Assembly (NCBI GenBank): GCA_905479495.1
Contig: CAJQMR010000020.1
Coordinates: 49,353 to 113,352, forward strand
Length of the DNA: 64,000 bases
Origin: an uncultured Anaerolineae bacterium
GTDB taxonomy: Bacteria > Chloroflexota > Anaerolineae > Promineifilales > Promineifilaceae
Direction: 5' to 3'
This document shows, piece by piece, positions 52,950-62,141 of the stretch. A program made the translations under genes and the position numbers. The notes below the pieces were generated by a model. The model saw only the letters and a list, made by a program, of their open reading frames with translations. It made no database searches and was not told the DNA's origin. How positions within the stretch are numbered: position 1 is the first letter of the stretch; the number at the start of each line of letters is the position of its first letter.

Positions 52950-53012
52950 AGGTGCGACGCACTTTCTTTACGAGTTTTATTCAAATGCTGCTACGAAAAG
53001 TGCCTCGCACCT
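52950..53012. repeat. Inverted repeat, REP family AGGTGCGACGCACTTT, copy 2
   Basis: Left arm identical to copy 1 at 51215; right arm AAAGTGCCTCGCACCT with one mismatch; 31-nt loop. Located upstream of gltX. The rest of the 298-bp gltX/ABC-lipoprotein spacer (52918-53215) holds only the promoter below. Confidence 0.8.
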
Positions 53013-53145
53013 GAATAGATACAATCTTTCTGGTTTTACAGCTTGCCAAAGCGAGGTTGGAGTATACAAGATTCGGACAGCCGTTTCCACTATCGATCGC
53101 TGGGTTTGCGGCCCACTTTTACCAAAGATCAGACCCGTCAATGCC

Positions 53146-53173
53146 TTGACACAATAACGCGAATAGGTAGAAT
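53146..53173 (+). promoter_or_regulatory. Sigma-70-type promoter of the metal-binding lipoprotein gene
   Basis: TTGACA (53146-53151), 16-bp spacer, TAGAAT (53168-53173), 43 bp before the ATG. No convincing Zur or MntR dyad is visible around it. Confidence 0.65.
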
Positions 53174-53215
53174 TAACGGGCTTATTGATACTAAATATCA
53201 CAAAGGATTGGTTAG

Positions 53216-54259
53216 ATGAAAAAGTTAGCAAAGAAATTAAAGGGGATTTTTCTATTGGGTGCTATTGTGCTGCTGGGTTTGCAGCTTGGCTGTTCTGGGG
53301 GGGAAACGGCCGTTTCCCCAACGCCAAACGCAGCAGATAGTGACCTGCTTACCCTGCCCACACTCTCAGCAGCAAACCTGGACGGGAAACCGCTGCAAGT
53401 GGTTGCCAGCACCAGCATTATTGGCGATGTGGTGAGCCAGGTCGGCGGTGATGCGATTATGTTAACCACGCTTATGGCGGCAGGCCAGGACCCACACAGT
53501 TACCAACCAGGCGCACAGGAATTAACGGCCGTTGCCCAGGCTGACGTTATTTTTGTCAATGGTTGGGATCTGGAAGAATCACTTGTCAATGATTTGGCAA
53601 CAATTGGCGAAGATGTGCCCGTGGTAGCTATTTCAGCCAACGTCACGCCGCGTGTCCTTGGGGCAGAAGAACATGAAGAGGAACACGAGGAAGAAGCAGC
53701 AGACGAGCACCATCACAGTGGGGCTGATCCGCATGTGTGGTTTGACATTCAAAACGTGGTGCAATGGACAGAAAACCTTTCCCAGGTGTTGGCAGCGCTG
53801 GACCCGGCAAACGCGAGCACCTACCAGGAAAACGCCGCAACCTACACGGCAAAACTGGCTTCTCTGGAGAGTGATGTCGAGGCGCAGCTAGCCACACTCC
53901 CACCAGAAAGTCGGGTGCTGGTCACCAATCATGACTCATTTGGTTATTTTGCCCGAGCGTATAATTTTGAGATTTTGGGAACCGTTGTGCCCGGCAACAG
54001 CACCATTGCTGAACCATCCGCTACAGATTTAACAACCCTTATCGGCTTAATGGCAGAACATGGCGTCTGCACCATTTTTACCGAAACCACGGTCAGCGAC
54101 AGCCTATCACAAACGGTTGCTTCTGAACTGGATGCCTGCGATGCAGTTCAAGTGGTGCCTCTGTACACGGGTGCGCTCGGACCCGCTGGCAGCGGTGCAG
54201 AAAGCTACATCGACATGTTTCGTACCAATGTGGCAGCAATTGTGGCTGGCTTGAAATAG
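53216..54259 (+). CDS. Zn/Mn-type ABC transporter substrate-binding lipoprotein (cluster A-I)
   Basis: 347 aa. Lipobox QLGC (Cys26), mature domain starting VVASTSIIGDVVSQVGGD. Metal-ligand motifs DPHSYQP, DPHVWFD, TNHDSFGYFA and IFTETTVSD. A His/Glu-rich loop (EEHEEEHEEEAADEHHH) precedes DPHVWFD, typical of zinc-specific ZnuA-like proteins. It delivers metal to an ABC permease, but no permease or ATPase gene adjoins it, so partners must be elsewhere. A strong terminator follows. Confidence 0.92.
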   Translation: MKKLAKKLKGIFLLGAIVLLGLQLGCSGGETAVSPTPNAADSDLLTLPTLSAANLDGKPLQVVASTSIIGDVVSQVGGDAIMLTTLMAAGQDPHSYQPGAQELTAVAQADVIFVNGWDLEESLVNDLATIGEDVPVVAISANVTPRVLGAEEHEEEHEEEAADEHHHSGADPHVWFDIQNVVQWTENLSQVLAALDPANASTYQENAATYTAKLASLESDVEAQLATLPPESRVLVTNHDSFGYFARAYNFEILGTVVPGNSTIAEPSATDLTTLIGLMAEHGVCTIFTETTVSDSLSQTVASELDACDAVQVVPLYTGALGPAGSGAESYIDMFRTNVAAIVAGLK

Positions 54260-54280
54260 GATCAATGTGCGCGGGGACAA

Positions 54281-54328
54281 AGACCGATCCTGAGTCTACA
54301 AAAACCTCAGGATCGGTCTCTTTTTTAT
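54281..54328 (+). terminator. Rho-independent terminator
   Basis: AGACCGATCCTGAG-11 nt-CTCAGGATCGGTCT followed by CTTTTTT; 14-bp perfect stem between convergent genes. Confidence 0.93.
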
Positions 54329-54334
54329 TAGGGG

Positions 54335-56551
54335 TTAATCGTCGTGTTTACGGCCGTCTGCATGACATTGCGTACAGTTATTGCCGTTGTAGCCGTTTTC
54401 ATCTTTGTGCTCTTCATCCATTTTTTGCTGCGAATGGCAGGCGGTGCAGGTCCAGCTAGATGTATTGCCACCCGGATGACACGTCTCGCAGTTGTTGTTG
54501 GCTCCTTCATGATTGGTTGGGAAGGTGTGGTTGAAAGAAGCTCCTGAGAAGGTGTCGGTATTGTGGCAGTCAGAACACTGCCCGGCGAAGTGATTGGATG
54601 GTGGCGTATGGCAAGAGGCACAATCTGTTAAGCCAGCATGGTTAAAGCTGGCATTGTGGAAGTTGCCGGTATCTTGATGGCAGGTGCTGCACGCACCGGC
54701 AAAGTGGTTCGATGGAGCATTGTGGCAGGCAGAGCAATCCTGGCCACCAATATTTGAATGATTAAAGTTGGCATTCTTGAAATTGCCTGTGTCCGTGTGG
54801 CAAGAAGAACAGGCCCCGCCCCAATGGTTGGCTGGTGCGCTGTGACAAGCGGCACAATCCTGGCCACCAATCGTCGAGTGGTTGAAATTAGCGTTTTTGA
54901 AGTTACCCGTGTCTGTATGGCAGGCTGAGCAAGCACCCGCAAAGTGGTTGGCTGGCGCATTATGACACGCGGCACAATCTGTCCCACCTATCGTCGAGTG
55001 GCTAAAGTTGGCGTTTTTAAAGTTCCCCGTGTCTTTGTGGCAGGCTGAACAAGCGCCCGCAAAATGATTCGCCGGGGCACTGTGGCAAGCGGCACAATCC
55101 TGACCACCAATGGTCGAGTGGTTGAAGTTAGCGTTTTTGAAGTTACCCGTGTCTTGATGGCAAGCTGAACAAGCACCCGCAAAGTGATTCGCCGGAGCGC
55201 TGTGGCAGGCCGCACAATCCTGACCACCGATGGTGGCATGGTTAAAGTTAGCATTCCTAAAGTTGCCGGTGTCTTGATGGCAGGCGGAACAAGCACCCGC
55301 AAAATGGTTGGCCGGGGCACTGTGGCAAGCGGCACAGTCCGTTCCGCCTATCGTGGCATGATTAAAGACAGCATTGCGGAAGTTTGTCGTATCGCTGTGG
55401 CAAGCCGAACAGGCACCCGCGTAATGATTGGCTGGGGCACTGTGACAAGCGGCGCAATCCTGCCCGCCTATCGTGGCGTGGTTAAACACGGCATTGGCAA
55501 AGTTCGTGGTGTCGCTGTGGCAAGCGGAACAGGCTCCGGCCCAGTGGTTGGCTGGGGGCGTATGGCAACCGGCACAATCCTGGGTGCCAATGGTGGCATG
55601 GTTAAACACGGCATTGGCGAAGTTTTCGGTATCGCTGTGGCAGGCCGAGCAGGCACCGGCAAAATGGTTCTCTGGTGGGGTGTGGCAGGCGGCGCAATCC
55701 TGGTTGCCCATCAAGCTGTGATCGAAGGAAACGGCCGTCCACTCCGTAATAGAATGGCAAGTGGCACAATCTGTGCCAAACTGGCCTTCGTGTGGGTCCT
55801 CGTCAGCGTGGCAGCTCACGCAGGTAGACGCAGTCCCTTTGTAGGTGCTGCCCGTGTGGCAATTGCTGCACTTGAGGTTGTCGTGGCCAGCCACCAGGGG
55901 AAAGAAATCATGCTCCAAAGAACCCTCTGGAAATGGAACATCCAGCGGATTGTCCAAACTGGTAGGAATGCCTCGAGCCCCATTTTCATCTGTATTTTCT
56001 GGTCTAGCCAGAGAATTGAGATCGGTGTCGATAGTTGCAATTTCGGCAATGGCTGTGTCTTCTGGATTGCTGAGGGCGACTTGCAATGTGGTCAGTTTGT
56101 CGATTAGGGTGGTTACGGCCGTTTCCATTTCTGCCCCATTCCCTTCAGCCAATTCCAAACCATCCAGCAGGGCCAATGTTCGTTCCGTGAGCAGCAGCAA
56201 ACGCTGCTTTAGAACAGGTTGTGCCTCCTTGGGGGCAGCCTCAATGGCGCTAATAGCCTGATTAAATGCCTCATCCAGATAAGCCAGAGCGGCCGTCTGG
56301 TACTCGCCGCCCAACACAACTTCTAGATTATCAATGCGCCGTTCCAGCAAATTGAGCAGCGAATTGGCCCGTGGCTCCCCGGCACGAACCAGCCGATTCA
56401 GCCATAGCTGCTCGGCATTGGTTTGGGCGTGGAAAAAGCGATCGCCAGGCAGGTATGGCCCACTGCGGGCTACGGAATAAGAAACCGCACCGCCGACAAT
56501 ATCAATAAATAAAAAGATGGCTAAGAGGATAATCAGGATTCGTCTTAACAT
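54335..56551 (-). CDS. 26-heme c-type cytochrome of repeated di-heme units
   Basis: 738 aa. One N-terminal TM/signal helix (RRILIILLAIFLFIDIVGGA), a ~190-residue helical region without hemes, then 26 CxxCH motifs. From ~residue 285 nine near-identical 40-residue units each contain DCAACH..NHF..ACSACH..NFNH: two heme sites and two extra His, suited to bis-His ligation. A shorter tenth unit and three terminal CxxCH follow. Predicted extracytoplasmic electron conduit. AAAGG precedes ATG. Likely the terminal partner of the redox operon upstream; separated from the FAD gene by 110 bp. Confidence 0.93.
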   Translation of the reverse strand: MLRRILIILLAIFLFIDIVGGAVSYSVARSGPYLPGDRFFHAQTNAEQLWLNRLVRAGEPRANSLLNLLERRIDNLEVVLGGEYQTAALAYLDEAFNQAISAIEAAPKEAQPVLKQRLLLLTERTLALLDGLELAEGNGAEMETAVTTLIDKLTTLQVALSNPEDTAIAEIATIDTDLNSLARPENTDENGARGIPTSLDNPLDVPFPEGSLEHDFFPLVAGHDNLKCSNCHTGSTYKGTASTCVSCHADEDPHEGQFGTDCATCHSITEWTAVSFDHSLMGNQDCAACHTPPENHFAGACSACHSDTENFANAVFNHATIGTQDCAGCHTPPANHWAGACSACHSDTTNFANAVFNHATIGGQDCAACHSAPANHYAGACSACHSDTTNFRNAVFNHATIGGTDCAACHSAPANHFAGACSACHQDTGNFRNANFNHATIGGQDCAACHSAPANHFAGACSACHQDTGNFKNANFNHSTIGGQDCAACHSAPANHFAGACSACHKDTGNFKNANFSHSTIGGTDCAACHNAPANHFAGACSACHTDTGNFKNANFNHSTIGGQDCAACHSAPANHWGGACSSCHTDTGNFKNANFNHSNIGGQDCSACHNAPSNHFAGACSTCHQDTGNFHNASFNHAGLTDCASCHTPPSNHFAGQCSDCHNTDTFSGASFNHTFPTNHEGANNNCETCHPGGNTSSWTCTACHSQQKMDEEHKDENGYNGNNCTQCHADGRKHDD
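54540..55708. repeat. Tandem 120-bp coding repeats in the 26-heme cytochrome
   Basis: Nine full copies plus one diverged copy, each 40 codons. Central copies differ by few bases, indicating recent expansion or homogenisation; the N-terminal-side copies (TPPENH/TPPANH type) are more diverged. Boundaries are approximate. Confidence 0.85.
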
Positions 56552-56661
56552 AATACCTTTTCTCCGCTACAACAAACTCATGATTTCGTTACGATATAAA
56601 TACATTTGAATGATTTATGAAAAGTAGCTTTTCTTCTCACTTATTACTTTTTACTAGAAAA

Positions 56662-57993
56662 TCAAGCTGGCTCCGGCAGCAAACTCTGCCAAAACTGCAT
56701 CAGACAGCGGCGCATCCGCGCACCGCCGCCGCTCAATTCTTCGAACATGTCCGCAATGTTGACTTCATGCTCAATCAGGTAACGCAGCGAATCGGTCAGG
56801 CTTTGCTCGCCAATCACCAAAGCCCCCACCAAATAGTCGCCACTAAGCACCAGGCGAATGGTATTTTCATTTTCGGCAGACCAGGCACTGCGATACGGCC
56901 GTGGGTACGTGTACCAAACCTCGCTAGAGCCACGCGAGATGTGCTGCACAATTTGCGGCTCGTCGTCATCTGCTTCACGCCGAGGGTTAATCTGCCCCAT
57001 CGTGGTGATGTGCAAGCCAAACAATAAACAGGCGTTGAACGGACTCCCCTTCTCGTATTCGTACAGCTTGCCCACCATGTTGAGCCCGGCAGCATTGCCT
57101 TCGGCCACGGCACTGGGCCAGAGAATGTCCAGCATGTGCTTCTCTGTCCAGCGGTCGTACACCTGAGCACAGTCACCAGCCGCATACACGTTGGGCACGT
57201 TGGTTTCCATCCGCTCGTTTACCAAAATAGCCCGGTCGGTGGCAATGGGGCTGTTAGCAACCACATCAATAAGCGGCTTGACGCCAATGGCCACGCCTAC
57301 CAGATCGCATTTAAATTCTTTACCATCTTTCAGGCGCACACCGCGCACCCGCCCCCGACGATCACCTAAAATTTCCACCGCTTCGGTGTTGTAATGAATG
57401 TGAACGTGGTGGGCTCTCATCTTTTTTCCCAGTAGTTTGGCTTCCTCATCATTAAAAACGCGTCCCCAGAGGCGATCTCGTCGCAAAAAATAGTGGGTGT
57501 CTATACCCCGATGGGTGAGCCCTTCGCTCAGTTCCAGGGCAGTGATACCGCCCCCAATGACCACAGCGCGGCGGGCGCGGCGTGTCTTTTTTACCAATTC
57601 CTTAGTGCCATCCAGCGTGTCCAGATACACCACACCGTCCAGTTCGGCTCCAGAATACGGTGGCGGGGTGGCACGGGCACCCGTGGCAATCAGCAGGCGA
57701 TCGTAGTTGAGGGAACGGCCGTCTCCCAACCAGACCATTTGCCGTTGTACATCCAGACTCACCGCCTCGCCCAGCACTAGATTGATGCCCCATTCCTCGT
57801 ACCAATCCAAGGTACGCGCCATGATTTGCTCTGGCGACACTTCTTTGATGAGGACATAAGCCAGGCCAGGACGAGAATACATGGGATATGGTTCGGCCGT
57901 GAGGATAACGATCTCCCCGGCGGCATCGTTTTGCCGGATGGTTTGGGCGGCAGTCGCGCCAGCCGCGCCGTTGCCAATAATCACGTAGCGCAT
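56662..57993 (-). CDS. FAD-dependent NAD(P)H oxidoreductase (nitrite/rubredoxin-reductase-like)
   Basis: 443 aa from ATG 57993 (GGAG upstream; 1 nt after the ferredoxin stop). FAD Rossmann YVIIGNGAAGATAAQ, YDRLLIATGARATPPP, NAD(P) Rossmann AVVIGGGITALELSEGL, and FAD-binding VPNVYAAGDCAQVYD. The C-terminal ~110 residues are a NirB-type dimerisation domain. Expected to pass electrons between NAD(P)H and the ferredoxin encoded with it or the cytochromes. No redox-active Cys pair is seen. Confidence 0.92.
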   Translation of the reverse strand: MRYVIIGNGAAGATAAQTIRQNDAAGEIVILTAEPYPMYSRPGLAYVLIKEVSPEQIMARTLDWYEEWGINLVLGEAVSLDVQRQMVWLGDGRSLNYDRLLIATGARATPPPYSGAELDGVVYLDTLDGTKELVKKTRRARRAVVIGGGITALELSEGLTHRGIDTHYFLRRDRLWGRVFNDEEAKLLGKKMRAHHVHIHYNTEAVEILGDRRGRVRGVRLKDGKEFKCDLVGVAIGVKPLIDVVANSPIATDRAILVNERMETNVPNVYAAGDCAQVYDRWTEKHMLDILWPSAVAEGNAAGLNMVGKLYEYEKGSPFNACLLFGLHITTMGQINPRREADDDEPQIVQHISRGSSEVWYTYPRPYRSAWSAENENTIRLVLSGDYLVGALVIGEQSLTDSLRYLIEHEVNIADMFEELSGGGARMRRCLMQFWQSLLPEPA

Positions 57994-57994
57994 A

Positions 57995-58306
57995 TCAATC
58001 TCCACTCGCCATGTCGCCCATTTGGTCCGCAAAGCGATCCATCACAAGCACATGGGCCTGGGTTTCCCAACGCAGCGTGCCGCGCGGACAAACATTGACA
58101 CAGTTGCCACAGCTAATGCAGGCAGCGTCGCTAACGGGCAGCCCCTGCCGGGCGTAGTCACGCACGGGGATACCCACCGGGCAGTTGTAGCCACAGATGC
58201 CACACTGGACACAGCGGCTGGCGTCGGCTACCACCCGGCCTAGCTGGATCATGGCGTCCGGTTCCGTTTCTGTTTTTCGTTTGATCAATGCATCCAAGAT
58301 GCCCAT
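57995..58306 (-). CDS. 2[4Fe-4S] ferredoxin-type protein
   Basis: 103 aa. Two cluster motifs: CVQCGICGYNCP (~32-43) and CISCGNCVNVCP (~63-74). Upstream KTETEPDAMIQLGR and downstream tail have no recognised domain. Translationally adjacent to the FAD oxidoreductase (stop and start 1 nt apart), so they probably form a complex. 87 bp after the 18-heme cytochrome gene. Confidence 0.92.
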   Translation of the reverse strand: MGILDALIKRKTETEPDAMIQLGRVVADASRCVQCGICGYNCPVGIPVRDYARQGLPVSDAACISCGNCVNVCPRGTLRWETQAHVLVMDRFADQMGDMASGD

Positions 58307-58393
58307 ACAAAATCCTTTTTTCGGTAGCTACAGTGTGTAAGTGTCAACAAATCGGTATTGGTAACGGGTAAGTGCAACCCAGTAACTGAGTCA

Positions 58394-59890
58394 TTAATCG
58401 TCATCTTCCGCCTCGTCTTCATGCCCGGTGGGATGGCAAGCAGCGCAGGCAAACAGCTCGGCTTGCGTGATGTTAAGTTCGTCGTGCTCGTCCAGCACTT
58501 GCTCCACGTTGTGCTCATGGCAAGTGGTGCAGTCGTAGGCGGTGTAGCTGGTGCTGGTGTGGCAAGCAGTGCATTCCAGCATGCCCTGCTCGCCGTGGTC
58601 CAGGGGGAAGGTGTGCTGGCGCAGCTGAGCAGGCAGCCAGGCGTCTATCGTGTGGCAGTTGGCACAGTCAGTGCCAAAAATGCCAAAGTGGATTTCCGGC
58701 TCAGCATGGCAGGCTACACAGTCGCGCGGGGTGCCCTGGAACACCTGATTCACATGGCAAGCCGTGCATTCAGCCGTGGCATGACGCCCTTCCAGCAAGA
58801 AAACATTGGCGTGATCAAAATCGGCCATGCTGTCCAGGCCATCGTGGCAATCCTGGCAGCTTGAGCCAAATAGTGTGATGTGTTCGGCCATGAAATCGGG
58901 AACGGCCGTTGCATGACATCCTTCACACGTCGCATCCGCTACCGAAATGGGATCTTCACCTGTGTGGCAATGGGTACAGGCCATCTCACTGCCGTCAAAA
59001 TCTGTGACGTGGCGGGTGAGGCTAAAGCTGGTGGTGCGCTCATGGTCAAATGGGGCATCGTCAAAGGTGGCGGGCTGCCAGGCGACAGTTGTGTGGCAGC
59101 TGGTGCAATCCGTGCCAAACATCGCCTGGTGCTTTGTTGGCTCGGCATGGCAAGCCACACATTCCTGCGGGGTCCCTTCAAATTCGCCACCTGCGTGGCA
59201 GCTTTCACAGCGCGCGGTTTCATGTGCGCCGGTCAGGGCAAACAGCTCAGCATGCTGGGCCATCGTAAAGTCAGACATACTGTCCAGCCCGTCATGGCAG
59301 GTAAGGCAGTTGGGGCCATACGCTTCATCGTGCTGGGCCATAAAGTCAGCATCCAGCTCACGGTGACAGCTGTCGCAAGTGCTGTTTTGCATGCTATAGC
59401 TGCCTTCGTCGATGTGGCAGTCGGTGCAGGCAATTTCGGCGCTGACACTGCTGACGTCATGGTGGGTCAGGCTGAAGCTTGTAAGCGTGTGGTCAAAATC
59501 GGCCACAGCGGCCGTTTTTAAATCGTACTCGTGACCTAGATGTTCCAGATGGCAGTTACCACATTGTGCGACGTCGGGTAAACGGCCGTGGAGTCCGTCG
59601 CCTTCTCGCTCCACAGCAATATTTTTGTGGCAATCCTGGCAAAGTGTGGCCGCCACACCCTGGAAGGGCACGTGGCATTGGCCACAATCATCGCCAATAT
59701 CCGCGTGGGACATCACATCGGCAACTGGCTCGCCACTGTGGTTGAGTGCCGATAGATCACCCGGGCTGAAAGCGCGCCCGCCGGTTAGATAGACACCGAT
59801 CGCCAAACCCACCCCCAAAATGAGGGTGGAAATCAGGGCGACGGGAGAAAAAATGGGATGCTGGCGTTCTAGCCGTCGATATTGTCTCAC
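58394..59890 (-). CDS. 18-heme c-type cytochrome
   Basis: 498 aa. N-terminal TM anchor (FSPVALISTLILGVGLAIGV), then 18 CxxCH motifs spread over ~70-490, many in NapC/cyt-c3-like spacing, with extra His (FDHTLTSFSLTHHD, APFDHERTTSFSLTRH) for axial ligation. Two internal halves look alike (the SFSLT-H and CHDGLDSM motifs appear twice), so the protein arose by duplication. Acidic C-terminus. Overlaps the cytochrome-b-like gene by 4 bp, implying tight co-production. Confidence 0.93.
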   Translation of the reverse strand: MRQYRRLERQHPIFSPVALISTLILGVGLAIGVYLTGGRAFSPGDLSALNHSGEPVADVMSHADIGDDCGQCHVPFQGVAATLCQDCHKNIAVEREGDGLHGRLPDVAQCGNCHLEHLGHEYDLKTAAVADFDHTLTSFSLTHHDVSSVSAEIACTDCHIDEGSYSMQNSTCDSCHRELDADFMAQHDEAYGPNCLTCHDGLDSMSDFTMAQHAELFALTGAHETARCESCHAGGEFEGTPQECVACHAEPTKHQAMFGTDCTSCHTTVAWQPATFDDAPFDHERTTSFSLTRHVTDFDGSEMACTHCHTGEDPISVADATCEGCHATAVPDFMAEHITLFGSSCQDCHDGLDSMADFDHANVFLLEGRHATAECTACHVNQVFQGTPRDCVACHAEPEIHFGIFGTDCANCHTIDAWLPAQLRQHTFPLDHGEQGMLECTACHTSTSYTAYDCTTCHEHNVEQVLDEHDELNITQAELFACAACHPTGHEDEAEDDD

Positions 59891-60762
59891 TTAAACAAGC
59901 CTGCCCGAAAGTAAATGGTGGCGAAGATATGCAGTGCCACAGAAAAGAAAAGCGTCAGACCAAAGGGGATGTGCAAAATGTGCCAGATGCGCATGACGCG
60001 GCGGGCAGCCTCCAACATTTCGGTCTGGCGCTGCAAGTCGCGGCGGCGCGTTAGCATTTGGCTGATTTGTTGTTTTTGCTCCGCGACCAGCTGATCCATC
60101 TTTTTGAGTTCGCGTTTGAGACGGCGTTGAAAGCGCCATTGGTAATAAGAACGGCCCAAAATGGTAAGTAACGGATTACGTCCTGTGGGACGCTGGCTGA
60201 GTTCAGCAACCAGCTGCTGAACCCGCTCTGGTTTTTGCGCTTCAAACTGGGTGATGTTTTGGGAAACGGACCTGATTTCCCGCTCCAGCGCCTGCCGCGA
60301 GGTAGTCACACCGGAGATGGAGCGGGGCAGCGCCGTGTAAAGATAACGCCCCATAAACCCGCTGCCCACCACGATGAGCGTCAGAATAAAACTCACGCCA
60401 GCCAGGCCACGAAATTGCAGGCCGGTATGCATGAGCACCATAAAGGGCCCCACAATGCCAGTGACGATGTGCAGCGACAGCCAGTAACGTACCGGCCCGG
60501 CCCAGTTGAGCCAGCTGGTGCGCTTACGCAAGCTGTAGCCCGTTTCGGTCATGACCATGAGCAGGGTGCCAATGATGCCCAGGGAGTGCCCAAAGGGGTG
60601 GCCACCTTTGGGGGTGGCTAAAATATCGTAAGCAATGTAGATGCCGCTGAGGACAATAACAAAGAAAAGACTCAGTTCGAGTTCGTACGGCCGTACGGCC
60701 GTTTCCCCACTCGAAGCAAAATCTTCTCGCCGGACAAAAGAGTTGGTCAAACGTTTTTGCAT
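59887..60762 (-). CDS. Cytochrome-b-like membrane protein of the redox operon
   Basis: 291 aa. Five or so TM helices: ELELSLFFVIVLSGIYIAYD, HSLGIIGTLLMVMTETGY, LSLHIVTGIVGPFMVLMH, VSFILTLIVVGSGFMGRYLY and a C-terminal WHILHIPFGLTLFFSVALH. Paired His on adjacent helices (LSLHIV, LMHTGL; WHILHI, VALHIF) are fit for two b hemes. A ~100-residue charged coiled coil separates helices 4 and 5. Plausible quinol-oxidising or transmembrane electron module feeding the multiheme proteins. Confidence 0.85.
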   Translation of the reverse strand: MQKRLTNSFVRREDFASSGETAVRPYELELSLFFVIVLSGIYIAYDILATPKGGHPFGHSLGIIGTLLMVMTETGYSLRKRTSWLNWAGPVRYWLSLHIVTGIVGPFMVLMHTGLQFRGLAGVSFILTLIVVGSGFMGRYLYTALPRSISGVTTSRQALEREIRSVSQNITQFEAQKPERVQQLVAELSQRPTGRNPLLTILGRSYYQWRFQRRLKRELKKMDQLVAEQKQQISQMLTRRRDLQRQTEMLEAARRVMRIWHILHIPFGLTLFFSVALHIFATIYFRAGLFK

Positions 60763-60771
60763 AAAAGTCTC

Positions 60772-62025
60772 TTAAACAACTTCCCAAATCGTGCGTAGTT
60801 GATTTTTAATCTCCTGGCGCTGCCGTTCATACTCTGTGTCTGAGAGCTTGCCGCTTTTGTACGCATCGTCTAAATCGGCCAGGGCAAAGAGCAGCTGCCA
60901 CCGCTCTGCTTTATCGCCTTCGTTGGGGAGTGAGGCAACACCAGCAGCCGCCAGTTGGGGAGTGGGTGCGAATTTTGTCTTGGGGCGCAGCAGTCGAAAA
61001 GCCACAGTGGTTACCAAAAGCAAAATACCGAGGCTAATGATCCAATCGCCGCTATTTTTCGGGTTGAGGGAAACCGACGGGGCAGACGCCGCTGCGCCAG
61101 AGCCGGAAAAGGTAAGGGCCAATTGGCTGTTCGGGGCTAAGCTATCGCGTGCGTAGCTTAAAATGACGCCTCTTTCGCCAACAGATTGCGTTGCTTGCTG
61201 CTGCCAACCATCGGCGGCAAAGGCAATGCCGTTGTCCGGCAAGGCGACGGTAATATTGTTTGTCTGGTAGGGCAGTTCACGGCTCAAATCCAGCCCATCT
61301 TTCAGGGGCAAGCGGTACGTTGCGCGGAGGGTCAGGCTGTTGGGACCGGGACGTAGAGGCGTGGTGTCATACCAACGGCCGTCTTGCTGAATCACTTCCG
61401 ACGTGGGGAAAAACCCACTATTTGGCCCCATGCCGCGCTCAAAAGAAACTGCCTGGGCTGCGGCTGGCAGATTGACCTGCACCGTACCGACTTCGCTGCG
61501 GCCCATGCTGCCCGTGTAAACGGCCGTTCCCTCATTGGCGACTGAGTAAAGCTCACTTACTTCCACTTCCTGCCCCACAAAGGCCAGGGAAACATGCAGT
61601 TGATCGATAGTCACTTGGGCCGAATCGCTGGTAGGCTCGTAAACGGTAAGGGATAAATCAAGCGGCTGGTTAGCCGTCAGGGGGGCGATGTTGCTGCTAA
61701 AAGAAAGGTCCTGATAGGCAGTGCTGACGAGGTAAACCCAATCGTCGGGTTGGTCAGTGAGGGTAAACTGGAAACGGCCGTCCGCATCCACTGTCGTCGT
61801 TAATGTTTCGGCGTTGGTGTAGCTGCTGTTGTAGGCATACAGCGTCACCACCGTGCCCTCGGCAGCCGGTTCATTCGTGGTGCCATTGTGTACCGTGCCC
61901 GTGATGGTGCCACTTTGCGTGCTTTGGGCAACGGCCGTTTGTGCCGCCTGAACAAGGACAGAAAAAACAATCAGCCAAAAGATGAAGCTGGCGCACCGCA
62001 GCCATTGGGGGGATTTGCTATTCAT
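60772..62025 (-). CDS. Membrane-anchored protein with carboxypeptidase-regulatory-like domain
   Basis: 417 aa. Signal peptide (~1-33), a CarboxypepD_reg-like beta domain (~37-125: GTITGTVHNGTTNEPA), a second extracytoplasmic domain (~130-320), one TM helix (SGDWIISLGILLLVTTVAFR) and a cytoplasmic tail ending in a short SHOCT-like helix (LDDAYKSGKLSDTEYERQR). Lacks heme motifs. First large gene of the redox operon, 9 bp before the cytochrome-b gene. May assist assembly or surface anchoring; role inferred only from position. Confidence 0.8.
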   Translation of the reverse strand: MNSKSPQWLRCASFIFWLIVFSVLVQAAQTAVAQSTQSGTITGTVHNGTTNEPAAEGTVVTLYAYNSSYTNAETLTTTVDADGRFQFTLTDQPDDWVYLVSTAYQDLSFSSNIAPLTANQPLDLSLTVYEPTSDSAQVTIDQLHVSLAFVGQEVEVSELYSVANEGTAVYTGSMGRSEVGTVQVNLPAAAQAVSFERGMGPNSGFFPTSEVIQQDGRWYDTTPLRPGPNSLTLRATYRLPLKDGLDLSRELPYQTNNITVALPDNGIAFAADGWQQQATQSVGERGVILSYARDSLAPNSQLALTFSGSGAAASAPSVSLNPKNSGDWIISLGILLLVTTVAFRLLRPKTKFAPTPQLAAAGVASLPNEGDKAERWQLLFALADLDDAYKSGKLSDTEYERQRQEIKNQLRTIWEVV

Positions 62026-62141
62026 AGAATCTTCTTCACTTTCATATACGATGCCGCTCTGCTCAAAGGCGGCAACTTCGCTTATTCAGTGCGCATTTTA
62101 ATCAACAAGTCACGGACTATTGCCATTTTGGGACAAAGGTA

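Noticed and set aside
55184..56107. Plus-strand frame (307 codons) opposite the 26-heme cytochrome
   Set aside because: Its Gly/Val/Ala periodicity is just the antisense of the 120-bp cytochrome repeats.
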